A stretch of DNA of 64,000 nt, taken from assembly GCA_000163695.1 (NCBI GenBank), contig GG774889.1, positions 520,042 through 584,041 on the forward strand, written 5' to 3'. This DNA is from Bacteroidetes oral taxon 274 str. F0058. GTDB lineage: Bacteria > Bacteroidota > Bacteroidia > Bacteroidales > Paludibacteraceae. Of this stretch, positions 1-9,180 are shown piece after piece. The stretch's first letter is position 1; each line of letters begins with the position of its first letter. The translations under genes and the position numbers were made by a program. The notes beneath the pieces are model-generated. The model ran no database searches and had not been told where the DNA came from. It saw nothing but the letters and a program-made list of their open reading frames with translations.

Positions 1-66
<66 letters not shown>

Positions 67-221
67 ATAGAGATAAGCGAAGGTGTATAAGTTATAAGAG
101 GGAGTATTTTTACTTTCTTATACTACGGAGTTGTTTTGATAGAGACATATAGAAATAAGACTATTGGATAAAGGACTTTTGGTCTTGCGTCTGATAGTTT
201 TTTGTTTATGTATTGGGAAAT

Positions 222-295
222 AGTCCTATAGCTCAGTTGGTTAGAGCGCCACACTGATAATGTGGAGGTCCGCAGTTCAACTCTGCGTGGGACTA
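222..295 (+). tRNA. tRNA-Ile (GAU)
   Basis: The gene folds as a full cloverleaf. Acceptor AGTCCTA pairs with TGGGACT (one G-U), the anticodon stem is CCACA/TGTGG with loop CTGATAA and anticodon GAT, and the T arm has GTTCAA. The 3' CCA is not encoded. It sits in the 16S downstream spacer, the normal place for tRNA-Ile. Confidence 0.96.
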
Positions 296-314
296 CGATT
301 GAAAGGTTACAAAA

Positions 315-389
315 GGGGGATTAGCTCAGTTGGCTTAGAGCACCTGCCTTGCACGCAGGGGGTCAAGGGTTCGAGTCCCTTATTCTCCA
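315..389 (+). tRNA. tRNA-Ala (UGC)
   Basis: Acceptor GGGGGAT pairs with ATTCTCC (two G-U pairs), followed by the conserved TA before the D stem. The anticodon stem CCTGC/GCAGG carries anticodon TGC, and the T arm is AAGGG/CCCTT with TTCGAGT. CCA is not encoded. It directly follows tRNA-Ile, the classic spacer pair, and is the last recognisable part of the rRNA operon. Confidence 0.96.
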
Positions 390-400
390 CCGATAGATGA

Positions 401-433
401 GGCTGTTACACACGAGGTAACAGTCTTTTTTTT
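401..433 (+). terminator. Rho-independent terminator after tRNA-Ala
   Basis: GGCTGTTAC (401-409) pairs with GTAACAGTC (417-425), a 9-bp stem with one G-U and loop ACACGAG, followed by eight T. It ends the 16S-Ile-Ala transcript before any 23S gene. Confidence 0.85.
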
Positions 434-525
434 GTATACGACCACCGGCGAGAAAAATGTTATTTGTTTCGTCAATTGTATGGTGTTGTCGATAGGCATT
501 GTCTATTTTGATATAAAATATATTG

Positions 526-557
526 TTTGGCTATTTGGATATTATGATGTAACTTTG
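526..557 (+). promoter_or_regulatory. dps promoter
   Basis: The Bacteroidetes -7 element TAACTTTG is at 550-557 and a -33 TTTG at 526-529, with 20 bases between. The dps ATG lies 41 bases downstream, and AAAGGAA just before it can act as ribosome binding site. Confidence 0.75.
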
Positions 558-598
558 CAGAAAAATTATTAATAATAAATTTATAAAGGAACAGTAAT

Positions 599-1066
599 AT
601 GAAAGTATTAGATTTTACGGGACTGAAAAATGTCCAGAAGGTAACAAAAGGTTTAAGTCAATTATTGGCAGATTTGCAGGTTTATTATACCAATCTCAGA
701 GGCTTCCATTGGAATATAAAAGGCAAAAATTTCTATGTTCTTCACAAACAATTTGAAGATATGTATAATGACGCTGCAGAAAAAGTCGACGAAGTAGCCG
801 AAAGACTGCTTATGTTGGGCGAAACTCCTCAGCACAATTTTTCGGATTATCTGAAAGTATCGCAAATAAAAGAAAGCGGTTTGGTAACCGATGGAGACCA
901 AGCGATGAAGAATATATTGGAAACATACAAATACCTTATCCACCTCGAACGTCAAATATCGGCAGATGCTGCCGAAATCGGCGATGACGCTACCGTAACA
1001 TTGATGGGCGATTACATCGAAGAGCAGGAAAAGGCTGTCTGGATGATGGTTGCTTATTTCCAATAA
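599..1066 (+). CDS. dps: Dps family ferritin-like DNA-binding protein
   Basis: This is a 155-residue four-helix protein of the Dps (starvation/peroxide ferritin) family. Such proteins form 12-mer cages that oxidise Fe(II) with peroxide and protect DNA. The ferroxidase residues are visible: the NLRGFHWNIKG motif (His37), then His49 and Glu53, and the second helix with Asp64 and Glu68 in VDEVAER. Length is normal. The protein has no obvious Lys-rich N-terminal tail, so tight DNA binding is not evident. It is a single-gene unit with its own promoter and a terminator directly after the stop. In this phylum dps is usually under OxyR/peroxide control, but I see no operator here. Confidence 0.95.
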   Translation: MKVLDFTGLKNVQKVTKGLSQLLADLQVYYTNLRGFHWNIKGKNFYVLHKQFEDMYNDAAEKVDEVAERLLMLGETPQHNFSDYLKVSQIKESGLVTDGDQAMKNILETYKYLIHLERQISADAAEIGDDATVTLMGDYIEEQEKAVWMMVAYFQ

Positions 1067-1091
1067 AAATACTATCGATAAAACACAGAAG

Positions 1092-1122
1092 GGGTATCTA
1101 TTCTTTTAGATATCCTTTTTTG
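1092..1122 (+). terminator. dps terminator
   Basis: GGGTATCTA (1092-1100) pairs with TAGATATCC (1107-1115, one G-U), followed by seven T. The hairpin overlaps the last codons of the convergent gene that ends at 1098. Confidence 0.85.
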
Positions 1123-2117
1123 TTTGTTTCCTTTTTGTGATATATTCGGCTAATGAGATAGTGTGGAATTAGGCAGTAGACAATCTGTGCACGCGACCAT
1201 TTATAGCATTTTTGGAAAAAAATCATAGCGATGGCAATAAAAAATACCGCACCTACAAATACCTCGAGAGGAAGATATGGCAGAACCTCCTCAGGTAGCA
1301 GTAAAGGGATAAGAGATATGGCTCCGGCGGGAGCGAAAAACTTACCCAACCACTCGAATAGCCCAAAGACAGCTATCAATATCGAAAAGGCGACAACCGC
1401 CAAGGGTAATCCGAGATAGAAGTGCCCCACGAGTTGAAATGTAGACCCGATAAGCGAACAGACCGATAGAAGCAGCACCGTCAGCACGGGGCGGTTGCGG
1501 AAGCCCGCTTTGGTGTTTACAAATTCTACGAACGAAACAATCAGTGGGGGAATTATTATATAAATATATGTGGAGTAATATCCTATGGCGGCAATTAAGA
1601 GAATGCAGACCGTCATTCCCGTCCAAATAGAAACAGCCGATTTTATGGGCTTGTCGGACGGTGTATATTCGAACCTGCTGCGGACACCATTTCGCTCGAA
1701 TATGTGTTTGACGGTAATAATGATAATGGTCATCGTCAATACCGACAGAGGGTATACCCAGCTTGTGGTGTGGAGTAGTACGGGTAGTATCAAAGCTGAC
1801 ACGAGCGGGTACAGCGTCGAACGTTGCGTAGTCAATATCACCCCCGCAATAACGAATGCTGCCACAATATTGAATATGAATGGAAGCGGTGAATAACACA
1901 CTATCAGCACTCCTGCAACGGCTGCCAGTGTCATCAGCAATATGAGTTGCCCGTTGCCGACCTGCCAAATATGTTTGTCGCTAATCCACAGACCTATTGT
2001 CAGTGCTGCCATCTCGGGGAATATTATCTCCCTCTCGCCGGTCAGTTCGGCGACTCCCACCATCAGTGCTATCATCGCCAGAGCCGAGCAGTATCTTATC
2101 TTCTTTTTGCCATTCAT
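1098..2117 (-). CDS. polytopic inner-membrane protein, function unknown
   Basis: The 339-residue protein is almost entirely hydrophobic, with about ten predicted membrane segments separated by short loops and a basic C-terminus (YHKKETNKKGYLKE). The early stretch EIIFPEMAALTIGLWI recalls the FP(S)MGA-like segment of HPP/FUSC-type membrane proteins, but this is only a weak resemblance. I chose the ATG at 2117 because AGGA precedes it and because the longer reading from 2171 would start inside the upstream gene. It lies 25 bases after the stop of the exported-protein gene (2143-2796) and is probably co-transcribed with it. No catalytic motif was recognised. Confidence 0.75.
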   Translation of the reverse strand: MNGKKKIRYCSALAMIALMVGVAELTGEREIIFPEMAALTIGLWISDKHIWQVGNGQLILLMTLAAVAGVLIVCYSPLPFIFNIVAAFVIAGVILTTQRSTLYPLVSALILPVLLHTTSWVYPLSVLTMTIIIITVKHIFERNGVRSRFEYTPSDKPIKSAVSIWTGMTVCILLIAAIGYYSTYIYIIIPPLIVSFVEFVNTKAGFRNRPVLTVLLLSVCSLIGSTFQLVGHFYLGLPLAVVAFSILIAVFGLFEWLGKFFAPAGAISLIPLLLPEEVLPYLPLEVFVGAVFFIAIAMIFFQKCYKWSRAQIVYCLIPHYLISRIYHKKETNKKGYLKE

Positions 2118-2142
2118 CGTATCCTGTCTTCTTCGAGTTTTT

Positions 2143-2796
2143 TTAGTATATGTCCATATCCAGCTCGTCAAAATCTTCTATTTCCGATAGTCTGACAAGT
2201 TGTTGTATTTTTATCTCGCTCCATATAGTTTTGAATACTTCGTCTCCACCTTCCGCATTTTTGTTCGTGTTTACGATTGTTCGCTTCTTTCGTGTTAGAA
2301 AGTTGATACTCTCGTCGCTATCGATTACTGCTCCGCCGTTACGACGGTCGTAGCCGATTAGTTCGAACTCCGAGTTGCGGTATCTGAATGTATATCGCCA
2401 ATATCCGTACCTACCGTGTGCATATTGGATATACAAATTACCTTTGCGTATCTCTACAAAGAGTTCGGGGGCGTAATAGGCGCCTCCGTCTTCATTCTCC
2501 GAAGAGAAACACTCTATATTGCGTACGGCTAATTCGTACAATCCGTTCTTTTTGAACAGTACTATTATACCTCTGCGGTTACGGTCTACTATCGAGTCGA
2601 AGTGGTTGTAGACGAAATTATCTTTGTCTGTCCCCTTAATTATGAACACACTATCGGCGATGCCGTCTTTGTTTAGGTCGCCTCCGACAGCGTCGAAAAT
2701 GACGTATCCTTTGGGTATTAAAGAGTAAGGGTTGTTGCTCTGTCCCCAAAGTGTTGCTGCAAAAGCAAATGATATTAATATTGGCAGTTTGTTCAT
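2143..2796 (-). CDS. exported protein with EF-hand-like DLNKDGIAD loop
   Basis: This 217-residue protein begins with a signal peptide (MNKLPILISFAFAATLWGQ) and is predicted to be periplasmic or surface exposed. Near residues 40-48 is GGDLNKDGIADSVFII, a Ca-binding-type loop of the kind found in FG-GAP/dockerin-like exported proteins that record quantity-like strings. The rest is rich in aromatic and charged residues (YGRYGYWRYTFRYR) and looks like a beta-rich fold. It resembles uncharacterised Bacteroidales exported proteins, and I do not know a function. It precedes the membrane-protein gene on the same strand. Confidence 0.75.
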   Translation of the reverse strand: MNKLPILISFAFAATLWGQSNNPYSLIPKGYVIFDAVGGDLNKDGIADSVFIIKGTDKDNFVYNHFDSIVDRNRRGIIVLFKKNGLYELAVRNIECFSSENEDGGAYYAPELFVEIRKGNLYIQYAHGRYGYWRYTFRYRNSEFELIGYDRRNGGAVIDSDESINFLTRKKRTIVNTNKNAEGGDEVFKTIWSEIKIQQLVRLSEIEDFDELDMDIY

Positions 2797-2969
2797 TGGT
2801 ATGATATATTGAATTATATAAAGTAAATGTAAGTAAAATGCTAATTATCAGCGATATCTCTAAGTCTCGGAGAAGACACTAAATTATACAAAAAATAGAT
2901 ACGAATGGCGGATAACAACGATTTTTTTACAGAAAACCTTAGTAATCATATTGGGATATTTAATGTTTT

Positions 2970-4703
2970 TCAGAGTTCTATAAACAGAGTTGCATTTATC
3001 CGGTATTCGTTGTTGTGTATCTTTTCGGTAGAGGGGTTAGATAGTAGATGAGATACGACTCCCGGAGTGCCGTTGTATATTACGTCTATCGGGCGGCTAC
3101 CTCTCCTTATGTAATATTTGAGAGATATGCCTGCCTTTTGTCCGTTTTTAGTGATTGGGTATGAGAAGTAAAGCCCGCTCAAGACACTCACAGACCTGTC
3201 TGTATGGAAAGCGTATGGGAGGAATGTTGTCTGATAGTCGAGGCGAAATTCTCCGTATTCTACCTTATAGTCGTAGTTTATCGGGATATGCATAAAAAGT
3301 CGTGCGTCTACACCCCATTCTGCCTTGGCTGTGCGATGCTTGGCTCCTATGCCCAACGAGGGATATGCCGAGATTACAGACCAGTGTTGATTATTGAGCG
3401 AATAGCATTCGGACAGATAATCTGCCCCTACACCGAGCAACGCTTCGAGAGTGAAATTGTCTGTAAGATTGTAATTTATTTTCCCTTGCAACATATTTTG
3501 TGAAACTATCGATGTATATCGGCTGCGTGTGCCTACGAGTCGGTAATCATATATTGACGGATAATTTTCGTCGGGGCGATAAGCCTCGTAGATGTTCTCT
3601 TTACCTTTTCGTAGCCTGTTTTGGGTCTGAACCCCCACGGTATATTCGAGTGTGGAGTTTTTGACGAAAGCAAGCCATAGAGAACCGTTGAAATGATGAG
3701 TTGTGGAGCCGAAAAGGTTTTTGGCACTTGCCTCCTCCGTTTTCATCGATAGCAATACATATTCCAAGTCGGCTGTAATATCGGGACTTATATTTTTGTT
3801 TTTGCCTATATTGCTGTAAGTCAGTTTTGTATTTACACCTTCTATGTAATACATTCGGCGTATGCCGAAAGAGACGGGGCTCTCTTGCAGGTCGTAGTAT
3901 CCGAATCCGTATGTAACAAAGAAACGGTCTTGTTGATTGGGACGCCAGTTGAGTAGATGCAGATATTGTTTGTTACGGATATATGACGCACTCAGCGACA
4001 GAGCATCGCCCGAATCGAGCGGTAATGTGGCAGACGCTCTTAGTGTAAGATACGACAAGGTATTTGCACAGCGAGGGTCGGTCTGTCGTGATGCTATTTC
4101 ACCCTTTATACTTCCCTCGACTCCGTAATATAGCCTGTTCAGGTGAAAAGAGTATCCTCCGGCGACGTAATAGTTTTCGTATCGGTAATCGCCTCCGGTA
4201 GAGTCGGATATGATATATGGCAGATATAGATCGGCGTCGCGAATTGCATTCCAAGCATATCCTGCGTGTAGTCCTTTGGAAAAAGATATACTGCCGAATA
4301 TTGTACCGTAGTTCGATGTACCATAGATAGCATTGGCAAGTACTTCCGTATCTATGAAGGTGTTCCCGTTGTATGGTAAGAAGTCGCCCGATATTTTGCT
4401 GTCGGCGTACCGTAAACATACAGATGTTCGGCGAAAAGGTATACTGTCTGCCGACAGGCTGTCGTTGATGTTGATGACGTCGTCGAAGAAGTGTCCTTTG
4501 TGATTCTGTAGTTCGTACAGTGCCGGATGCCGATATATAATGTCAGCAATGTGAGAGTTAAGGTCGAAACGAAATCTGTCTGTCGTCTTTTCTGACTGTG
4601 ATAATGGTATTATTCTCCGTTCCGATGGATTGGACGAATATACATTATTTTGTATCAATAAGCCGAATAGTATATAGATGAGTATGTTACGAGATTTGGT
4701 CAT
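2970..4703 (-). CDS. outer-membrane barrel protein, DUF6850-like
   Basis: This 577-residue protein has a signal peptide (ISNILIYILFGLLIQ-type, ending near residue 23) and then alternating beta-strands rich in Tyr, Phe and Ser, ending in an aromatic-containing strand (YRINATLFIEL) as expected of an outer-membrane barrel. Its place directly behind a TonB-dependent receptor (10-base gap) and a DUF4876-type lipoprotein is the arrangement I know for DUF6850 outer-membrane proteins in Bacteroidales. The substrate is unknown. It is the last gene of the three-gene operon. The family name rests on context and general sequence character, not on a search. Confidence 0.72.
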   Translation of the reverse strand: MTKSRNILIYILFGLLIQNNVYSSNPSERRIIPLSQSEKTTDRFRFDLNSHIADIIYRHPALYELQNHKGHFFDDVININDSLSADSIPFRRTSVCLRYADSKISGDFLPYNGNTFIDTEVLANAIYGTSNYGTIFGSISFSKGLHAGYAWNAIRDADLYLPYIISDSTGGDYRYENYYVAGGYSFHLNRLYYGVEGSIKGEIASRQTDPRCANTLSYLTLRASATLPLDSGDALSLSASYIRNKQYLHLLNWRPNQQDRFFVTYGFGYYDLQESPVSFGIRRMYYIEGVNTKLTYSNIGKNKNISPDITADLEYVLLSMKTEEASAKNLFGSTTHHFNGSLWLAFVKNSTLEYTVGVQTQNRLRKGKENIYEAYRPDENYPSIYDYRLVGTRSRYTSIVSQNMLQGKINYNLTDNFTLEALLGVGADYLSECYSLNNQHWSVISAYPSLGIGAKHRTAKAEWGVDARLFMHIPINYDYKVEYGEFRLDYQTTFLPYAFHTDRSVSVLSGLYFSYPITKNGQKAGISLKYYIRRGSRPIDVIYNGTPGVVSHLLSNPSTEKIHNNEYRINATLFIEL

Positions 4704-4713
4704 TTTTTGTGTT

Positions 4714-7521
4714 TTATAGTATATTAACGGTTAATTCTGCTCCAAAAAACGGGATAGCCCACTCTCTTTCGGTTGTCTTGTCTGCTGCTTTGTAGTGCGG
4801 ATTGATATCTATCAGATTATCGATAAAGAATGAGAGTTTTATGTGCTTGCCAAATTCCTTGCTCGCTTTGAGATTGATAAATATCGATACAGGCTTAGTC
4901 TCGGTACGATAATACAGTTCCGAGCGTTCACGCCTGAGGTATCTGAATATTCCTGTCGTGGTTGCTATCTCTGCTTGGTCTACCTGGTGTATATTGCCGT
5001 CAAGGTCTAAATAATGAGAGGGTAGTACACTCTCTTCGTTGCCGTTGCGTAGCTTCGAGAACCATACCACCTGTATAAAGTTGGTAAATATCAACCCAAA
5101 CCGTTTGATATGTGTATTGATCCATATATTGGTATTCAGGCGGCTTTGATATATATGTGTATCTCCTTGGTATATACCAACGTATGGATACTTCTGTCCG
5201 AACTCTTTTACTTCGGGTCTATACATCACTGGTATACCTTTCGTGTATACGGTAAGATAATATGCTCCATTGAGTTCGATAGTGGTATTTATAGGTTTTA
5301 TGTATGGGCTTTTAATTCGGTATTCGATACCGCGTTTTGTGGTCTTTGCACTATTACGTACGACGGGAAATATCGAAAAGTCTCGATAGTATTCGGGTTC
5401 GTAGTCGTCTTTAGTGGGTTTACCCGTTACAGGGTGCTTGGGTTTTAGGTATCTTGTGAAAGCTACAGGATAATATTCGGGGAAATAACTGAAACCGCCG
5501 TTGTATTCTTCGTAGAATGCGGATAATGAAGTCTCTAAGTCTTTATATTGGAAATCCCAGCCAATCTCGAACTTTCTGTTTTTATTCTCTGTCAATGACG
5601 TGTTAAGCGGTGTATGAATGTATGTATTCACTAACAGATAGTCTCTGTCGGGCTGTTGGTAATATGCGTTCAATACGATAAAGTCTCTGTATAGCTTGTC
5701 GGGATAGAGCATATCTAATGTGGGTAGTTTATTCTCCTCTCCGTACCCTATACGGAATGTGTTAGAGACGGTATTGTCCGAGTTTGTCCTCGATTTAAGC
5801 GTAAGCCCACCTTGCAGACGAGGCTCTATCATAACTTTCCTACTAAGAGCGTATTCTTGCGGCAGATTAAACATATGAGTTGCCCTCAATCCAAGACGCA
5901 TATTTGCTTTCAACGAGTTGGATATGTCGAGTATCGCCCTGTCTTCTACATATAATGCTCCGTTTACTATTGCGGGTATCGTGTAGTTCGGTCGTGGGCG
6001 TATAAATGTATTGTCGCCCGGATACGGCGGGCGTGTGGGGTCTACTATCGAGCCTCTGCCTATGTTCTTATTCGATTTCAACTCAGCTCCGTACAACAGA
6101 TAATGGTCGAATGCCTCGCCTGTGGAGAACGAAGAATTTAAGTTGGTCTGGACGAAAAAATATAGAGGAATGTTTTCTATTTTATAATCGGAATAGTATT
6201 TTACAGGCAAGAAAATTCCTTCGTTCTCACCCGCAGTTGTGCTTATGGGCATACTGCTCGGTCCCATAGAGCTAAGCACCATTTTATGTCGAGATATTAT
6301 GTCGCTTGTAATGTCGGCAGAGCCCAATATCTCTATGCTGCTGACGAAAGGTGTATTTATGAGCCATTTGCCGTTGATGGATAGCATTGTCCTGAGATAG
6401 TCGGAACGGTAAAATTCGTCATTTTCGTCTATCAGTTCGTCGGACTTCACATTATTAACCGAAGCTGTGGAACTGAGTTTTGCCGACATATCAAGAGGTT
6501 TGTCTGCAAGGAGCACTTGATTTGTGTAGTTTATCTGTGCAGTTAAGCGGGTAAAACGCTCGAGTTTCTCTCTTACGTCGGGTGTCGACGATAAGGCGTC
6601 GGCTCCTATGTGTAGAGTTCCTGCTTTGTCGGATATTTTGAATCCCTTACCTGCGTAAATCAGTTTGTTGAGCGGGTCTGTCTTGATACGTACCCTAAGC
6701 GGAGTAACACCTCTTTTGGAATTGATATGAATGGCTCCGCTACTCAGATTGCCGTCTTTGGCAGACGATATTCCTCTCACTACTTCTATGCTTTCGATAT
6801 GGTCTGTCGATATGCTGCGCATATCTATACCTGCATTTACGGCTCCTCGACGGTAAAATGTCCGGTCTACGTTGTCGTCGCCTGATATACCGTACATCTG
6901 CGACCTTACAGCGTCGTTGGTCATTGGTACACCGTCGGCTATCAAACCCATACCGAGCGATGTGTTTTTGTCAGTGCCCGCTTGTCGCGTCCCAATAAGG
7001 TTGAAACGATGTAGCGAATTGCCGCCTATGATATTGCCGGGTAGCAACAGAAAAATATCGGCTATAGATACGGGTTGTATATATTCGAGAGCGGTCTGAC
7101 CTATTATGGCGTTACTCCCTTTTGATGGGCGGAACGTTGCCATTACCTCTACTCCCGACAGAGTATAGCTCTGTTCTTGGAGGTAAAACGTTACCGAGGT
7201 GTCGTTTTTTATCTCTATATCCTTTGTAACGGCTGCATAGTTGAGGCACGATACCTCTATTTTATATTTGCCGTGCCTGATACCCGATAGAGTATAACGT
7301 CCGTTTGCATCACACATCACGCCTTGCGATAACTCTTCTACACGTAGCGAGGCGAAACCGATACCTTTGCCCGTTTTTTTGTCTTTTACGTATCCCTGCA
7401 TTACAGAAGACTTATGCTCGTCTGTCTTCTGTGCGTAAACGGCTGTCGTTGCATATAGTATGGATATTGATATTAAAATAAATTTCCCGACAGCAGAAAA
7501 TCTGGTAGCAATTTGTTTCAT
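4714..7521 (-). CDS. TonB-dependent receptor with N-terminal CarboxypepD_reg-like domain
   Basis: This 935-residue outer-membrane receptor would import a ligand with energy from TonB-ExbBD. A signal peptide ends near residue 30 (ATTAVYAQ). Residues about 40-115 are a carboxypeptidase-regulatory-like beta-sandwich (VMQGYVKDKKTGKGIGFASL...DANGRYTLSGI), residues 120-270 the plug (GVEVMATF, then IESIEVVRGISSAKDGNLSSGAIHI), and the rest a 22-strand-type barrel ending in an aromatic strand (FFGAELTVNIL). It is the middle gene of an operon with the DUF4876-like lipoprotein upstream and the DUF6850-like barrel downstream. It is not a SusC/RagA of the SusCD type, since no SusD follows. The ligand is unknown; metal or siderophore-like compounds are possible but unproven. 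Confidence 0.93.
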   Translation of the reverse strand: MKQIATRFSAVGKFILISISILYATTAVYAQKTDEHKSSVMQGYVKDKKTGKGIGFASLRVEELSQGVMCDANGRYTLSGIRHGKYKIEVSCLNYAAVTKDIEIKNDTSVTFYLQEQSYTLSGVEVMATFRPSKGSNAIIGQTALEYIQPVSIADIFLLLPGNIIGGNSLHRFNLIGTRQAGTDKNTSLGMGLIADGVPMTNDAVRSQMYGISGDDNVDRTFYRRGAVNAGIDMRSISTDHIESIEVVRGISSAKDGNLSSGAIHINSKRGVTPLRVRIKTDPLNKLIYAGKGFKISDKAGTLHIGADALSSTPDVREKLERFTRLTAQINYTNQVLLADKPLDMSAKLSSTASVNNVKSDELIDENDEFYRSDYLRTMLSINGKWLINTPFVSSIEILGSADITSDIISRHKMVLSSMGPSSMPISTTAGENEGIFLPVKYYSDYKIENIPLYFFVQTNLNSSFSTGEAFDHYLLYGAELKSNKNIGRGSIVDPTRPPYPGDNTFIRPRPNYTIPAIVNGALYVEDRAILDISNSLKANMRLGLRATHMFNLPQEYALSRKVMIEPRLQGGLTLKSRTNSDNTVSNTFRIGYGEENKLPTLDMLYPDKLYRDFIVLNAYYQQPDRDYLLVNTYIHTPLNTSLTENKNRKFEIGWDFQYKDLETSLSAFYEEYNGGFSYFPEYYPVAFTRYLKPKHPVTGKPTKDDYEPEYYRDFSIFPVVRNSAKTTKRGIEYRIKSPYIKPINTTIELNGAYYLTVYTKGIPVMYRPEVKEFGQKYPYVGIYQGDTHIYQSRLNTNIWINTHIKRFGLIFTNFIQVVWFSKLRNGNEESVLPSHYLDLDGNIHQVDQAEIATTTGIFRYLRRERSELYYRTETKPVSIFINLKASKEFGKHIKLSFFIDNLIDINPHYKAADKTTEREWAIPFFGAELTVNIL

Positions 7522-7633
7522 CTATTGTAAAAAACAGATTGGATATATCAAACAGGGTTTATGTATATTGATATATCCAACTGCTTTTAAGATTAAAAAA
7601 TACTAATTAAAATGGATAGCTTATCGTTCTGTC

Positions 7634-8893
7634 TTATTTTAGAATGTTCGAAGAACTGTTTTCGAACTCGTCTACTCCGCAAGGAAATTGTTTGTAGTAT
7701 GAGCTTGTGGTTATCGGTCGTCTCAGAATCCCTGAGTGTTGAGAAGATTTTTGTTTTTTGGGGAACGACGTCTGTCCTTTTACACGCTCGCAGTCTACAC
7801 TCGAATTGTTGGTGTCTTGTAGTTTGTGTCCTTGACCCGCTTTACGACGTATAAGTTCTTGGCGGTGGCAACCCGTTACCGTTATCGAACCTTGGTCTAC
7901 GGAAGCCGGTAGCGACTTTACCTTCAAGAAACCTTCGTTGCCCGTCTCTATGCCGTCTATTATGAGTCCTGCGGGCACCTTGTAGGTGAATTTTGTCTCA
8001 CCTTTTTTTGTTTTGTATTCGAACTTGTTGTTTTCCATAAAAGTCTTCATATCCGTTTCGGGTATGAAGATAAACGGAGCCAGCGGTCCACGTGGATGCA
8101 TATTGAATATACCCCAAACAGAGAAGTGTGCTATAAGATTCGGTACATCGGGGTTGTCTACGTCGGTACCGTATTGGGCAGGCATATCTGGCTCGTATAT
8201 TTCGAAATCAGCACCCGATAGGTCTACTGCGTTTTCGTACTCTTTGCTGTGGTCGATGGCAGTACGTGCCACTACTATCTGTTTGCCCGGTTCTACGGGG
8301 TAATCCTTACCATTGCCGGGGATAGAGTAAAACTGTGCTGCTACTACCTCACCGGGGAGCAGTGCAGTAAATACATCTGCTTCGCTCCAGTTTGCGTGTG
8401 CAGATACGGAGAAAGTTACGCCGTCGGCGTATACTGTCTCATCTCCGTTGTTGTACAGTACAAAGTACTGGTCGGGGTGCATCATCTGTCCGCTGTTGGT
8501 CTCGCCGTTGAAGAATATCTCTTTGAATACAAGACCTTCCGGTTTTGTAACACTACGTACAACCTTGATGTTGACAGTTTCCGATTGTGTTACTGAGTAG
8601 TTCTCCTTTGTACCGAAATACTTTACATTGACGTTTTGCCAGCCGGCACTCAGAGTATATGTGCCTTTGTCTACCGTTACTTGACAGGTGCCTTTGGCAT
8701 CGAGTTCTTTCATAATGATTTTCAGTGTCCTCAACTCTTTTATCTCAACTGTGAATTTAGAGTAATCGCTTACGTTCTCGTCAGATGTTACCTGTATGGT
8801 CAAAGTAGCCGTTTCGTCTGTCTTTTTACACGAACCGAAAAATAATATCCCTGCAATGAGAGACAATGCTAATAGATTATTTTTGAATAACAT
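7634..8893 (-). CDS. DUF4876-like surface lipoprotein
   Basis: The 419-residue protein has a lipoprotein signal (lipobox near LFFGSC, Cys about residue 22). Two Ig/carboxypeptidase-like beta domains follow (TLTIQVTSD...; GTCQVTVDKGTYTLSAGW), then a lamin-tail-like section with FKEIFFNGETNSGQMMHPDQ and FVLYNNGDETVYADGV, typical of DUF4876 proteins that accompany TonB receptors. It is the first gene of the operon, 112 bases before the receptor gene. The last about 40 residues (from KKQKSSQHSG) are Ser/Arg-rich and unlike the rest. They follow a CCCCAAAAAACAAAAA run, and a one-base shift there would give a stop after 12 more residues, so the tail may be a frameshift product. Confidence 0.8.
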   Translation of the reverse strand: MLFKNNLLALSLIAGILFFGSCKKTDETATLTIQVTSDENVSDYSKFTVEIKELRTLKIIMKELDAKGTCQVTVDKGTYTLSAGWQNVNVKYFGTKENYSVTQSETVNIKVVRSVTKPEGLVFKEIFFNGETNSGQMMHPDQYFVLYNNGDETVYADGVTFSVSAHANWSEADVFTALLPGEVVAAQFYSIPGNGKDYPVEPGKQIVVARTAIDHSKEYENAVDLSGADFEIYEPDMPAQYGTDVDNPDVPNLIAHFSVWGIFNMHPRGPLAPFIFIPETDMKTFMENNKFEYKTKKGETKFTYKVPAGLIIDGIETGNEGFLKVKSLPASVDQGSITVTGCHRQELIRRKAGQGHKLQDTNNSSVDCERVKGQTSFPKKQKSSQHSGILRRPITTSSYYKQFPCGVDEFENSSSNILK

Positions 8894-8946
8894 ATAAGAA
8901 ACAAATTATTAAATTAAAAAAACAATTTATATAAAATTATAATTCA

Positions 8947-8954
8947 CAAAATTA
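8947..8954 (-). promoter_or_regulatory. -7 element for the DUF4876/TonB operon
   Basis: CAAAATTA on the plus strand reads TAATTTTG on the minus strand, matching TAnnTTTG, 54 bases before the start codon. No good -33 element is seen. Confidence 0.5.
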
Positions 8955-9068
8955 CACTAAGCAACCTATACGTGTCAATACCTAAAACAAGTGATTTTTT
9001 ATAGATAAATTAATGTGATAAGGTATGCCTGTTGAATCTACAAAATCAAAATAATCAGGAAAGATTGT

Positions 9069-9098
9069 TTGTCTATTTGTTTTTTTTAATAACTTTGT
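9069..9098 (+). promoter_or_regulatory. promoter of LRR gene 1
   Basis: TTTG at 9069-9072 and TAACTTTG at 9091-9098, spacing 18. The leader is about 80 bases and ends in a segment also found before the gene at 24766 (GGTTCAGA..TAATA, then AAATAATTCGTA). Confidence 0.7.
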
Positions 9099-9180
9099 CA
9101 TTTCGGATAAAATAATAGATAAAAGCTATATATAAGGTTCAGATAATATATTTTTATTAACTAAATAATTCGTATAAAAG

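Noticed and set aside
1342..1968. Reading frame of 208 residues on the minus strand
   Set aside because: It overlaps the membrane-protein gene on the same strand in another frame, has a Cys/His/Arg-rich composition and no start signal.
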